Shown: in pieces, positions 1 to 9,200 of the stretch
How the letters are laid out: each line of letters starts with the position of its first letter
Numbering within the stretch: the stretch's first letter is position 1
DNA from: JBEKIK01 sp050013075
Lineage (GTDB): Bacteria > Planctomycetota > Planctomycetia > Pirellulales > Thermoguttaceae
Assembly: GCA_050013075.1 (NCBI GenBank)
Contig: JBEKFZ010000017.1
Span: forward strand, 1 to 59,150
Length of the DNA: 59,150 bases
Reading direction: 5' to 3'
Position numbers and translations under genes: made by a program
The notes under the pieces: model-generated
What the model saw: the letters and a program-made list of their open reading frames with translations, nothing else
What the model was told of the DNA's origin: nothing
Databases searched by the model: none

Positions 1-84
1 ACAATTACCATCAACTCGGCCACCAAAGCCGACCTGTATGAATTGATTCAACAATTGGAAAATTACCTAAATCTCGCTGTTTGA
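1..84 (+). CDS. C-terminal fragment of an unknown protein
   Basis: Frame 1 is open from the first base to a TGA at 82-84 and encodes 27 residues, with a helical-looking end rich in Leu, Glu, Gln and Asn. The composition looks like a genuine protein tail, but it is too short to assign to a family. The start lies outside the window. It converges on the DUF1559 gene that ends at 223. Confidence 0.5.
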   Translation, partial: TITINSATKADLYELIQQLENYLNLAV

Positions 85-146
85 ACAGCGCGAAAACCTG
101 CGAAAGTTCAGATAGGTAAAATCGACAATATATTGCCAAATATGGA

Positions 147-171
147 GATTCTTCGCTTCGCTCAGGATGAC
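147..171. repeat. Short dispersed-type repeat between convergent genes
   Basis: The stretch GATTCTTCGCTTCGCTCAGG and its continuation is a motif I recognise as recurring in intergenic DNA of many bacterial genomes. Only one copy is seen here. It lies between two convergent genes. No function is claimed. Confidence 0.35.
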
Positions 172-222
172 TTTTGGTATAGGTTCTTAATGCCGATCTA
201 TATCGCACTGGTTACTTTCTTA

Positions 223-1326
223 TCAATAACCGGAGGAGTCAATCGTGTTAAAATTTGACGGACTGAAAGTACTAAGATCGGCATCGTATTGGCTATATTT
301 CCGGTCGTTTATGCAGGAAATACATTTAAATAGTGACAGATCCTGCACTCCGGCTTTATTGTTGGCTATGTTGTAAGAAACGGATTTTGTCGAGCCGTCG
401 CACATTACCATATTAAAAGTGGAGGGGTGTGCGCTGCCAAAGGGGGTCGGCCCAAAGTCAATCCCCCTTTGATCTCTTGCCGGCGCCTGATTTGTCCACC
501 CGCACTGATCGTAATCATCCCCGCCCATTATAGGCGAGTCATCTGAGCCGTCTGCTCCATCGTAGTAGTGATATGGGTTTATGTACTTTTCGCCGGCGAG
601 ATAGGTATGTGCGGTGCCGTCGACAATATCTTTAATTTTGACAAAACTGCGCTGGTAGCAAACGCCGTTCATCCTAGTTTGGATATCAACAGGTACGGTA
701 GTGGTGAAATAGCCGGTTGCACTTTGGGCGTCCGCCCAACTCAACGGGCCTTTAAACCACTGGATAAAAGTCGAACCGGCGTTGCATTTATAGTCGGAAT
801 GAAATAATGCGTCCACAGTCGGGGTGATTGTCGAACAATTTATTATGCCAAGTGAATGCTGATAAACATCGACTGCAGGATTAAGCATGGGTGGGCGACG
901 GCTGGGACAACTAAATTCGGCTATGGGTATGCTATTCATTTGTTTTGCCCCATTCATTGTTGCCGTACTAGTTGGAACGCCCTTGGACATGTCATGGATG
1001 CCTCTATATTCCATGAAAGGGAGAATATTGTAAAAGAACCCGCCGGGTTGCGTGCGTCCGTAACCCAGATTCGCATCACCCACCCAAATACATCCCCAGC
1101 CGCCGGTGGGAAAATTTTTCTCTTCGTTTACATGGCTTTGCACTGCCAGGCCGATCTGCTTGAGATGGTTTATGCACTCCGCTTTGCGGGCCGCCTCGCG
1201 CGCTGCTTGGATGGCCGGCAGGAGCAATCCAATCAGGATCCCTATAATTGCGATGACTACCAATAATTCCACAAGTGTAAAAGCGGCGTCCGTCCGCCGC
1301 TTTGGAGAATTCAGAAAAGTCTTCAT
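223..1326 (-). CDS. DUF1559 prepilin-like secreted protein
   Basis: A 367-residue protein with a type IV pilin-like N-terminus: a basic leader, then FTLVELLVVIAIIGILIG as the first membrane segment. Phe16 would be mature +1 and Glu20 the +5 Glu; the residue before the cleavage site is Ala, not the usual Gly. The long C-terminal domain carries the H-X9-DG signature (H, nine residues, D-G) near residues 305-316. DUF1559 proteins form large paralogous families in planctomycetes and are thought to be exported pseudopilins of unknown role. An AAGGAAA ribosome site lies upstream of the ATG. It stands alone and is transcribed divergently from the regulator at 1856. Confidence 0.93.
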   Translation of the reverse strand: MKTFLNSPKRRTDAAFTLVELLVVIAIIGILIGLLLPAIQAAREAARKAECINHLKQIGLAVQSHVNEEKNFPTGGWGCIWVGDANLGYGRTQPGGFFYNILPFMEYRGIHDMSKGVPTSTATMNGAKQMNSIPIAEFSCPSRRPPMLNPAVDVYQHSLGIINCSTITPTVDALFHSDYKCNAGSTFIQWFKGPLSWADAQSATGYFTTTVPVDIQTRMNGVCYQRSFVKIKDIVDGTAHTYLAGEKYINPYHYYDGADGSDDSPIMGGDDYDQCGWTNQAPARDQRGIDFGPTPFGSAHPSTFNMVMCDGSTKSVSYNIANNKAGVQDLSLFKCISCINDRKYSQYDADLSTFSPSNFNTIDSSGY

Positions 1327-1855
1327 AAAAAAATCCCATTTCCTTTCGTAGAATAATGAATATAAATAATGTACCCGTTCCCTTTAATAATGTAAATACT
1401 TCCGCCCAAATGAATATCGATGCATAAACACTCGACAGACAAGAGGAGGTTATTTAACTATTACAGGTTATAACGTACTACACCAAATACCGGCAATAAA
1501 TTGGCCGGTTTTTTGCGGGCATTGACTGGAATCAATTTTTTACCCAAAGGCCAACGTCTATAATAGATCATATACGAAATACGCACCCTAGTCGATGGAA
1601 AAATGCGCAATAATAATTAGAAATAGCGCAGACAGTTCTAGTTATAGCAGGTCTTTGGATTTAGAATAAAAAATTATGTGAAAAATGGATAGAGATTCCT
1701 GGTTCCCACGCTCCGCGTGGGAATCCGCGTTTTAGTCCCCACGCGGAGCCTGGGAACCCGCGTTTTAGTCCCCACGCGGAGCCTGGGAACAAGAGGTAAT
1801 GATTCCGACCTTTTGATAAAGAAAAACCTTGGGTGAGACGGATGAGGTGAGAAAC
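1327..1855. other. Intergenic region, AT-rich, with a palindromic repeat array
   Basis: The 529-bp gap between the divergent DUF1559 and regulator genes holds no plausible gene. It contains a TATAAT box at 1559-1564 without a well-spaced -35, an isolated purine-rich AGAGGAGG near 1442, and the type A repeat array at 1700-1791. Both promoters presumably lie here but I cannot fix either. Confidence 0.5.
1700..1791. repeat. Tandem copies of type A palindrome (TTCCCACGC...GCGTGGGAA)
   Basis: Three adjacent units. The first is a perfect palindrome, TTCCCACG-CTCCG-CGTGGGAA. Two direct repeats of about 31 bp follow (CCACGCGGAGCCTGGGAAC separated by CGCGTTTTAGTCC). Related single copies lie at 3194-3222 and 36697-36722, always between genes. 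It is a REP-like element with no associated transposase in the window. Confidence 0.8.
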
Positions 1856-3028
1856 ATGAGCGGAGTACCTAAAGTTGCGTTGCTGATAGAAACATCCCGA
1901 GAATACGGCCGAGGTGTATTGCGCGGGATCGTGCGATATGCGCGACTTCACGGGCCGTGGGCGTTTTACATTACGCCCGGCGACTTTGAGCAGGCCTTGC
2001 CCAAAATGGAACAATGGGGCGGGACCGGAATTATCGCCAGGATAGCAACCCCGAAAGTCGCCAACGCGATCCTGGCCACCGGATTGCCGCTGGTGGCCAT
2101 GGACCTTTCGGAAAAGCAACTCTCGGCAAACAGTCCGTTGTCGAAAGTCTGCGAGATAATCTCCGATTCTTACCATGCCGCTCAACTGGCGGCGAACCAT
2201 TTGTTGGAAAGAGGATTCCCCAACTACGCCTTTGTGGGAATTGCCGATAGGGTATGGTCCACGCGCCGGCGTGAAAGTTTCATCAAGCACGTCATGCAAG
2301 CGGGCTATAATCCTCACGTTTACGAGCCGCCGAAAAACAAGATCGACCGTGAATGGGGGCGGGAACAAAAACTCATGGCCGAATGGCTGTACAACCTGCC
2401 GAAACCGGTGGGACTGATGGCTTGCAACGACGACCGGGGCAGGGACGTGTTGGAGGCCTGTCGGGCGGCCAAAGTCAGCGTGCCGGAAGAAGTGGCCGTG
2501 ATCGGCGTGGATAACGACTCTTTATTATGCGAACTGGCGAATCCGCCCCTCTCGAGCGTGGTACTGAACGCCGAGCGCGGCGGTTTTGAAGCGGCGGCCT
2601 TGCTGGACCGGTTGATGTCAGGCCGTTCATCGGCGCAGGAGCGGATCGTGGTCGAACCTTTGCAAGTGGTCACGCGAAGATCGACGGACGTGGTGGCCCT
2701 GGAAGATACCGAGGTTGCGCACGCCCTGCAATTCATCCACGAAAACGCCGGCCGGCCGTTTCAAGTTAAGGAGATCGTCAACACCTTGGGTGTTTCGCGG
2801 CGGACGTTGGAAATCCGCTTCCGCCGGGCAATCGGCAAATCGATGAACGAAAAAATCCAGCAGGCCCATTTGGAACGGGCAAAAAGACTATTGATGGAAA
2901 CCGACCTGCCCTTGCCCAAGGTGGCCCAGGCCGCCGGATATAACAGCACGAACTATTTGACCGTCGTTTTTCACAAGGCCTTTGCCATGACCCCGGCCAA
3001 ATTCCGCAATTATGTCCGCAATAGATGA
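1856..3028 (+). CDS. XylR-type regulator (LacI-like sensor + AraC HTH)
   Basis: I chose the ATG at 1856 over the TTG at 1829 because GAGGTGAG sits 5-6 bases upstream; this gives 390 residues. The first ~270 residues are a LacI/periplasmic-binding-like sugar sensor opening with VALLIETSREYGRG and containing the CNDDRGRDVLEACR-type stretch before the second lobe. The last ~100 residues are an AraC/XylS double helix-turn-helix (VSRRTLEIRFR; then GYNSTNYLTVVFHKAFAMTP). This architecture is known from XylR-like regulators of sugar catabolism, common in planctomycetes. No sugar operon adjoins it, so its ligand and targets are unknown. Confidence 0.93.
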   Translation: MSGVPKVALLIETSREYGRGVLRGIVRYARLHGPWAFYITPGDFEQALPKMEQWGGTGIIARIATPKVANAILATGLPLVAMDLSEKQLSANSPLSKVCEIISDSYHAAQLAANHLLERGFPNYAFVGIADRVWSTRRRESFIKHVMQAGYNPHVYEPPKNKIDREWGREQKLMAEWLYNLPKPVGLMACNDDRGRDVLEACRAAKVSVPEEVAVIGVDNDSLLCELANPPLSSVVLNAERGGFEAAALLDRLMSGRSSAQERIVVEPLQVVTRRSTDVVALEDTEVAHALQFIHENAGRPFQVKEIVNTLGVSRRTLEIRFRRAIGKSMNEKIQQAHLERAKRLLMETDLPLPKVAQAAGYNSTNYLTVVFHKAFAMTPAKFRNYVRNR

Positions 3029-3189
3029 AAGGAAATCTGATTCGCCTGGGAGTGTTGGCCGGCGTGCTGGACGGTTTGCTCGAAAAGGACATCGACGTGG
3101 AGGAAATGACGAACAACATCTTTGCCGGGGCACAGGCGCGAGGAAAACCGCCGCCCCGACTTTTTCTATGGGGTCGAAACGTGGTATAA
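3025..3189 (+). CDS. Tiny ORF translationally coupled to the regulator
   Basis: A 54-residue ORF whose ATG overlaps the regulator's stop codon (ATGA at 3025-3028). It encodes an N-terminal MKGNLIRLGVLAGVLDGLLE helix, an acidic middle and a basic/proline end (GKPPPRLFLWGRN). Coding-like composition and the four-base overlap favour real translation, but no family is recognised. It ends just before a type A repeat. The 3' end may be eroded. Confidence 0.45.
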   Translation: MKGNLIRLGVLAGVLDGLLEKDIDVEEMTNNIFAGAQARGKPPPRLFLWGRNVV

Positions 3190-3193
3190 TCCC

Positions 3194-3222
3194 TCGTTCC
3201 TACGCCGGAGCGTGGGAACAAG
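3194..3222. repeat. Type A palindrome copy
   Basis: GTTCCTACGC-CGGA-GCGTGGGAAC, one mismatch from a perfect inverted repeat. It lies between the tiny ORF and the TVP38 gene. It belongs to the family tandemly repeated at 1700-1791. Confidence 0.7.
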
Positions 3223-3257
3223 GAAATATTCCAAAATAGAGCAGCGAGTATGCTCCG

Positions 3258-3968
3258 ATGAAATCGACCGCCACGCTTCGGATTGGTTTTACGGCAGTGC
3301 TGTTTGCGGCGATCATTGCCGGGTTGATTTTCTTGCCGGTCCAACAGCGCCTCGAGCGGTTTTTGGAATGGATCGAGGGCTTGGGTTCCTGGGGGCTTGT
3401 CCTGTTCGTCGTTTTTTATGTGATTGTCTGCCTGCTTTTTCTGCCCGGGTCCGCGTTGACTTTGGCCGGCGGGTTCATGTTCGGTTTGGCAAAGGGGATC
3501 GCGGCGGCCTCTTTGGGCTCAACCCTGGGGGCCGCGGCGGCGTTTGTCATCGGTCGCCTGATCGGCAGGCAGTGGCTTGAACAAAGGCTGACGATCCATC
3601 CCCGTTTTCTGGCGATTGACCGCGCAATTGGGAGTCAGGGGTTCAAGATCGTGCTTTTAACCCGGCTTTGTTCCTTGTTTCCTTACGATCTGATGAGTTA
3701 CGCCTTCGGGCTGACCAAGGTTTCCCCGGGCAAATATGTTTTGGCTACCTGGCTTGGCAGGCTTCCGGAAATCGTGGTCTGGTCTTACCTCGGATCGAAC
3801 GCCAAGAGCCTGGCCGATCTGGCCGCCGGCAAAATCCAATCCGGAATCGGAGAACAAATCCTTTTATGGTTGGGACTGGCGGCGATGGCCGCCGTGGCGG
3901 TTATTGCCATGGAAATCGCCAGGAGAGTGCTACGCGAGGCGGTCAACACTCCGGACGGGAAAAAGTGA
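3258..3968 (+). CDS. TVP38/TMEM64 (VTT-domain) membrane protein
   Basis: A 236-residue protein with about five to six membrane segments. The VTT/DedA-like core is visible: LFLPGSALTLAGGFMFG (residues ~70-86), then a Gly/Ala-rich helix ending in FVIGRLIGRQW, and FPYDLMSYAFGLTKV further on. Family members are predicted to act in lipid or membrane transport; the bacterial role is poorly defined. The C-terminal tail is cytoplasmic and basic. No strong ribosome site is seen. It is not clearly co-transcribed with its neighbours. Confidence 0.88.
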   Translation: MKSTATLRIGFTAVLFAAIIAGLIFLPVQQRLERFLEWIEGLGSWGLVLFVVFYVIVCLLFLPGSALTLAGGFMFGLAKGIAAASLGSTLGAAAAFVIGRLIGRQWLEQRLTIHPRFLAIDRAIGSQGFKIVLLTRLCSLFPYDLMSYAFGLTKVSPGKYVLATWLGRLPEIVVWSYLGSNAKSLADLAAGKIQSGIGEQILLWLGLAAMAAVAVIAMEIARRVLREAVNTPDGKK

Positions 3969-4256
3969 ACAAAGCGGGACGGTAAATGTTTATGTGTAAA
4001 GCCGCGACCAGTGGTCGCGCAAAAGCGTGACGATTAACGTTTATGTGTAAAGCCGCGACCGACCAACCGACCATGCCGACCAACGCTTCGCGTCGGTGCC
4101 CGATGGTGCCCGTTGGTGCCCGCCGCGGCTTTACACAGGCTTTCTTTGAAGTACCGGGCAACCCACGGGCAACGATTTCGGAGGAGAGTCGCTATAGCGG
4201 ATTTCTGACAAGTGCGGTCTTCCCATCGTGCGATCCTGGTTCTATCATTGGGGAAT
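3969..4256. repeat. Intergenic type D repeats (CCGCGACC...GGTCGCGC)
   Basis: A direct repeat of about 25 bp (AACGTTTATGTGTAAAGCCG and following bases) occurs at ~3985 and ~4037. The first is followed by the hairpin GCGACC-AGT-GGTCGC; the second by a longer degenerate palindrome of ACCAACC/GGTTGGT-like words ending in CCGCGGCTTTACACA. A related hairpin GCGACC-ATT-GGTCGC occurs near 26290. No gene is visible except a possible upstream extension of ctaA. Confidence 0.7.
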
Positions 4257-5243
4257 ATGAGCAGCCGGGTTTTACAAAAGGAATTGGTCGATAAACAAGC
4301 CAATCCGTGGCCGCATCGCTGGGCCTGGGTCTTGGCCTGCGGGGTGTTTCCCCTGATCTGGATGGGCGGTCTGGTGACCACCTGCGGCGCAGGCATGTCG
4401 GTGCCCGATTGGCCCACCACTTACCACTGCTGGTTCTATCCGCTGCAAAAATGGCTGTGGAATTTTAATGATTTGTTTCTCGAACATTCGCATCGGACGA
4501 TCGCCCAGATCGACGGGATTGTGGCCATAATATTAATAGTCTCGGTCTGGCGCTGGGAACCGCGCAAGAGCGTGCGTTGGCTGGCGGCTGCGATTCTACT
4601 CGGTCTTATATCTCAAGGCGTATTGGGCGGGCTGCGCGTGGTGTTCGACGAGCGCGTGCTGGCCCGGATCCACGGGTGCGCGGCGCCGCTGGTCTTTGCT
4701 TTGTGTACTGCCATGGTATCCATAACCTCGGCGGCGTGGCAAAAAAACAAGACGATTGCGGGCGCCATGCTTGCCAAACGCAGTATGCAATGGCTTGGCT
4801 TGGCTGTGTGCTGCGGTTTGTATGCGGAGATCGTTTTGGGGGCCCAGTTTCGGCATCCGCTGCTCGACGTCGCGCCGATTTTATCGCTGGTTTTGGTGTG
4901 GTTGAAGATAAACATCGCCGCTTTTCTGGTTGTGGGGATATCTTATTTGCTGTTCATTGTTTTGCAGGACTCGCGCCAGTTGCCGCTACTTGTGCGGCGG
5001 GTGAAATTACTGGCGATGTTGTATTTCCTGCAACTAGCGCTGGCCGGCGTCACTTGGGTGAGCAATTTCGGTTGGCCAAAATGGTTCACCGACAATATCG
5101 CCGCGACGAACTACACGGTCGTGCAAATCGGAAGGTTGCAAGTCTGGGCGACCACCGCGCATGCGGCCGTGGGTTCGCTATGTTTCGTCGCTGCGCTGAG
5201 CGTGGCGATGTGGTCATATCAAAGGATGAAGGATGAAGGATGA
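4257..5243 (+). CDS. ctaA: Heme A synthase, COX15/CtaA family
   Basis: A 328-residue polytopic membrane protein that oxidises heme O to heme A for the aa3-type oxidase. Eight membrane segments form two four-helix halves. Visible signatures are GGLVTTCGAGMSVPDWPTTY after the first helix and conserved His in EHSHRT (~residue 77), RIHGC (~140), and TTAHAAVGS near the C-terminus. I use the ATG at 4257; an upstream GTG at 4212 is also open but lacks a better ribosome site. It precedes ctaB, and both serve the minus-strand cox operon across the PEP-CTERM gene. It ends in a GGATGAA tandem repeat. Confidence 0.92.
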   Translation: MSSRVLQKELVDKQANPWPHRWAWVLACGVFPLIWMGGLVTTCGAGMSVPDWPTTYHCWFYPLQKWLWNFNDLFLEHSHRTIAQIDGIVAIILIVSVWRWEPRKSVRWLAAAILLGLISQGVLGGLRVVFDERVLARIHGCAAPLVFALCTAMVSITSAAWQKNKTIAGAMLAKRSMQWLGLAVCCGLYAEIVLGAQFRHPLLDVAPILSLVLVWLKINIAAFLVVGISYLLFIVLQDSRQLPLLVRRVKLLAMLYFLQLALAGVTWVSNFGWPKWFTDNIAATNYTVVQIGRLQVWATTAHAAVGSLCFVAALSVAMWSYQRMKDEG

Positions 5244-5319
5244 AAACAGCTGACATTCGTTAGTTTGGGGTGGGCAGTTTACTGCCCACTTATAACCATA
5301 AACTGAAAACCGTGCATCA
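5244..5319. repeat. Hairpin repeat (GTGGGCAGTTTACTGCCCAC)
   Basis: A perfect palindrome GTGGGCAG-TTTA-CTGCCCAC lies between ctaA and ctaB. The same core (CTGGGCAG-TTTA-CTGCCCAG) recurs at 37973-37992 inside a copy of the modular element. It could attenuate or protect the ctaAB transcript. Confidence 0.7.
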
Positions 5320-6165
5320 GTGGGCGATTATTTGTATCTTATCCGGCCGAGGATCGTGGTCATGGTCCTGGCGGCAATGCTGGTATCAGGCTCTGCGGCC
5401 GCCGAGACACAGACGCCTTGGCCGGCGATTTTTCATGCCATGCTGGGCACGGCGGGCGTGATCCTGGGGGCGATCGCCCTGAACCAGCGCATGGAATGTC
5501 AAGGCGACGCCAAGATGCCCCGCACCGCCGGCCGGCCCTTGCCGTCCGGACGGCTCAGCGCCGTAGAGGTAACTTGGTTCGGCGCGATCGCAAGCCTGTT
5601 GGGAACTGGATATTTGATTATTTTTTGCAATGTAATATTAGTGATTTTGGCCGTTGCGGGCTGGACGGTCTACGTGCTTGCGTATACTCCGCTTAAAAGG
5701 CGATCGATCTGGCAAACGCCCGTCGGCGCTGCGGCTGGGGCCATGCCCGCGATTTTAGGAGCGGCCGCGGTCGGCGCCCCATTGAGTCCGCTAGGATGGA
5801 GCCTTTTCGGCATCGTTTTCTGCTGGCAATTACCTCACGCCATGGCCATTGCCTGGCTGTATCGCCGGCAATTCGCCGATGCCGGGGTCCGCGTGGCAAC
5901 GGTGGTCGATCCATCCGGGCGGATTGCCGGACGGTTCGCGGTTTTCGGGGCGGTCCTGCTTATGCCCCTGAGTTTTTCGCCCGTGATATTTTCGCGGATG
6001 GGATGGATCTTCAGCGTCCTTGCGGCTTTGTTGGGATTGGGATATTTCTTCTTTTCTTTTACCTTCCTTCGCCGCAGGGACGATATCACGGCCCGGCGTC
6101 TGCTCTGGGCATCGCTTATCTATCTGCCGCTGCTGCTGACAGCGCTGGTTGTAGCGCGTTTATAA
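5320..6165 (+). CDS. ctaB: Protoheme IX farnesyltransferase (heme O synthase)
   Basis: A 281-residue UbiA-superfamily prenyltransferase that attaches farnesyl to heme B. The first prenyl-diphosphate motif is NQRMECQGDAKMPRTAGRPL (near residue 55); the usual first Asp of the N-x3-D motif is replaced here by Glu/Cys (MEC), while the second Asp of DAKM is kept. YTPLKRR and YRRQFADAGV follow in the second loop. About eight membrane helices. The start is a GTG; no good ribosome site is seen. It pairs with ctaA upstream and completes the heme A pathway for the cox genes on the other strand. Confidence 0.9.
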   Translation: MGDYLYLIRPRIVVMVLAAMLVSGSAAAETQTPWPAIFHAMLGTAGVILGAIALNQRMECQGDAKMPRTAGRPLPSGRLSAVEVTWFGAIASLLGTGYLIIFCNVILVILAVAGWTVYVLAYTPLKRRSIWQTPVGAAAGAMPAILGAAAVGAPLSPLGWSLFGIVFCWQLPHAMAIAWLYRRQFADAGVRVATVVDPSGRIAGRFAVFGAVLLMPLSFSPVIFSRMGWIFSVLAALLGLGYFFFSFTFLRRRDDITARRLLWASLIYLPLLLTALVVARL

Positions 6166-6208
6166 ACAACATCAGGTAAGAAATGTGGACCTACTAGGCT
6201 TTGGGCGT

Positions 6209-9200
6209 CTAAGGCTGACGTCGCCGCCAGGCGAGCAATCCGGCCAAGGCGACTGTGGCCAACAACACGATTGTGCTCGGCTCGGGCACCACGCCCACGG
6301 CAAATTGCGAACACGACGTTATGCCGTTGGCGTAAATCCATTTGTTTCCCGTGTCGATGCTGCTGGTGACCTGTTCCCACTGTCCATTGTGGAAGTGATA
6401 CACTTGAAGAAGGTTCTCGTCATTAATGCCCAACTCTTGGGCCAAGTAGTCGTCGTAGCGGAACGTCAAATTGGCCTTGACGAAAGATGCGGTAAGGTTC
6501 AAGTCCCATACGCCGATGATCTTCGATCCCGTTGGAAACGGGCCGCTGATATCGTCGTTGTCGGTTGCCAGCAGGCTGCCAGTCAAGCTGGCGGGATTTC
6601 CGATGCCTTTGATGTTGATCTGTAAGCTGTTGACCAGGTCGATGTACTGATCAAACGACGGGTCTGAGCCGATGCTGTAAGGCGATTCGCCCCAGTTATA
6701 GATGCCGTCGTGTAAGACCGCGACCGAGGGCAATGTCAGTTTGCCGTGGTCTTCGGCGCCCCAGCCGTGTCGCTGGCCAACTAGGTTCTCAATGGTGTTG
6801 CTCACACTGATGAAGTTGGAAAGGTCCAGTGTTCGGCTGGTTCCCAGACCGTCGGCGACAATCCGGCCGCTGTTGTACAGTTTATTTGGCATGGAAACGG
6901 TGCCATAGCCGCTGAAGGTTCCGTCCGTGGTGTTGGATGCACGCACCGTGAGGCTGCCGGAGCCGGCCAGCGAACCGCCCTGCAATAAATATGTGCCGTT
7001 GGAGCTACCCATCATGCCGACAAGGAGCGAGGTATTTACCGTTACGTTTCCGCCGGTGTGGGTAAACGTGCCCGTGCCGATCGAGCCGACCCCTAGCGTG
7101 CCGACAATCAAACTGCCGCCGCTCATGGTATAGCTGGCGCTATCGATTGTGGCGGCCAGCATGAGGCTATTGATGGAAGCGGTCGTGCCGTTTACGTGCG
7201 TGGCGGCGGCGTTGCTTATCTCCAGCGCGGCCTGGTTGAGGTTTTGCGGCGCCGATCCGCCGTACAGCGCACCGCTAGTGAGATTGCCCATGTCAAAGTT
7301 AAAGCCCATTGCCAAGGTGGCATTTGAACCAAGGATCATGTTGGGCGAACTTAGTGTTCCCGCGGACCATTCCAGCCGGCCGACCGTACCATCGGCGCCA
7401 ATCCGCAATGAGTCGGATGACGCGATGGTCAATCTAGAGGTCGAATCGCTAAGGCTATAGGTGCCGGCGCCGGAACTGCTGCCCAATCTCAACGAGCCCA
7501 CGGTGACCGAGCCGCTGTTTTGCGTGGCCGAAGCGCCGTCGGTGATTTCCAATGTAGCTTGACTAATGTTCTGCGGCGCCGATCCGCCATAAAGGCCGCC
7601 GCTAGTGAGATTGGCAAGATTGAAGTCGATGCCCATGGCCAGGGTTGCATTGCCGCCAAGGATCATATTGGGTGAACTCAGCGTGCCTGTGAACCATTCC
7701 AGGCGACCTGCGCTTCCATCGGCGCCAATCCGCAGCGAATCGGACGAAGCGATTGTCAATCCTGATGCCGAACCGCTGAGGTTATATGTTCCGCCGCCGA
7801 TGCTGCTACCTAGCCTAAGCGAGCCGACGGTGATTGAGCCGCTGTTCTGCGTGGCCGTGGCGCTGTTTGTAACTTCCAGTGTTGCCTGATTCAAACCCGA
7901 AGGCGCCGAGCCGCCGTAAAGGCCGCCGTTGGCAAGATTGGCAAGGTTGAAGTTCATTCCCATAGCCAAGGTCCCTTGGGCGCCGAACGTCATATTGGGC
8001 GAGGAGAGCGTGCCGGCAAGCCATTCCAGACGACCGGCGGCGCTGTCGGCGCCAATCCGAAGGGAACCGCCTGAAACCGTCAGCGCCGGTGACGTTCCGC
8101 CGATACTGTAAGTTCCGCCGCCAAGGCTGCCGTTGCCCAGTTTTAAAGATTTAACAGTAAGTGATCCGCCGCTCTGTGTAGCCTTGGCGCTATCGACCAT
8201 TTCCAAAGACGTTTGGCTGAGATTTTGCGGCACCGAGCCGCCGTAAATCGATCCGCTGGTAAGTTGGCTCACTGTGTAGTCGATGCCCATTGCCAGCGTA
8301 GCGCCGCTGCCTAGGGTCATGTTTGGCGAGCTAAGCGTGCCGTTAAGCCATTCCAGCCGGCCGGTGCCGTCGGCCCCGATCCGAAGCGCTCCGCCGGAGG
8401 CGACGGTCAATTGTGCGGAAGCGCCGCTTAAGGTATACGTGCCCGAGCCCGTGCCGCTGCCGACAGTGAGATTCTTTATGGTCATCGACACATTATCATG
8501 GGTGGCCTTTGCGCCGTTGGTAATTTCCAGGGTAGACAGGTCCAGGCCCGATGGGGCAGTGCCGCCGTACAAAGCGCCGCTGGTCAGATTGCCGACCGTA
8601 AAGTCGCGGCCCATGGCCAGCGTGCCGCCACTTCCCAATTTGATTTGAACCAGATCCACGGTACTGGTCGAGAACCACTCGAAGCGCCCCGTGGCATTGG
8701 TCACCAGTCCGATTTCCATCCAACCGGCTGTGGGAGAAGTCGCATGTTGGAGTGTGCCGCCGGCGAAGCGGTAGGTGCCGCTGCCATTTGCATAACTACC
8801 CAAATAGATAATGCCGTCCAAGTTATTCGTGCCGCCGCTTTGGGTAAAAGTGCCGGCGCCGCCGTTGCCAATGTGCAACCAGCCGGAGTTAAGCACTCCC
8901 GTGCCGCTGAGGTCAAATGTGCCTGCCCCAAGGTACGTGTGATTGCCGACACTCAGGGTTCCGCCGCTTACTGATACATAACCAGTGCCGGAATCGCCGA
9001 TCATGAAGTTTTGCGTAACCGACCAACTGCCGGCGGTCATGTTGAAGTAGCCGGTGCCGGTCCAACTTCCCACGCGGAAGTGCGTGACTGATGGCGTGTT
9101 GGTGACGTTGCATGTGGCCGTTGCGCCGTTTGTAACTTCCAGGGTGTTGCTGGCAAGGTCCTGGTATTTGGAGTTGCTCAAAAAGTCGTTGACGTTGTAA

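Noticed and set aside
1700..1791. Possible CRISPR array
   Set aside because: Two or three adjacent repeats with near-identical short spacing and no unique spacers; it is a REP-like tandem.
7240..8480. Repeat spacing suggesting a CRISPR or minisatellite
   Set aside because: Repeats are long, in frame and coding; they are protein repeats.
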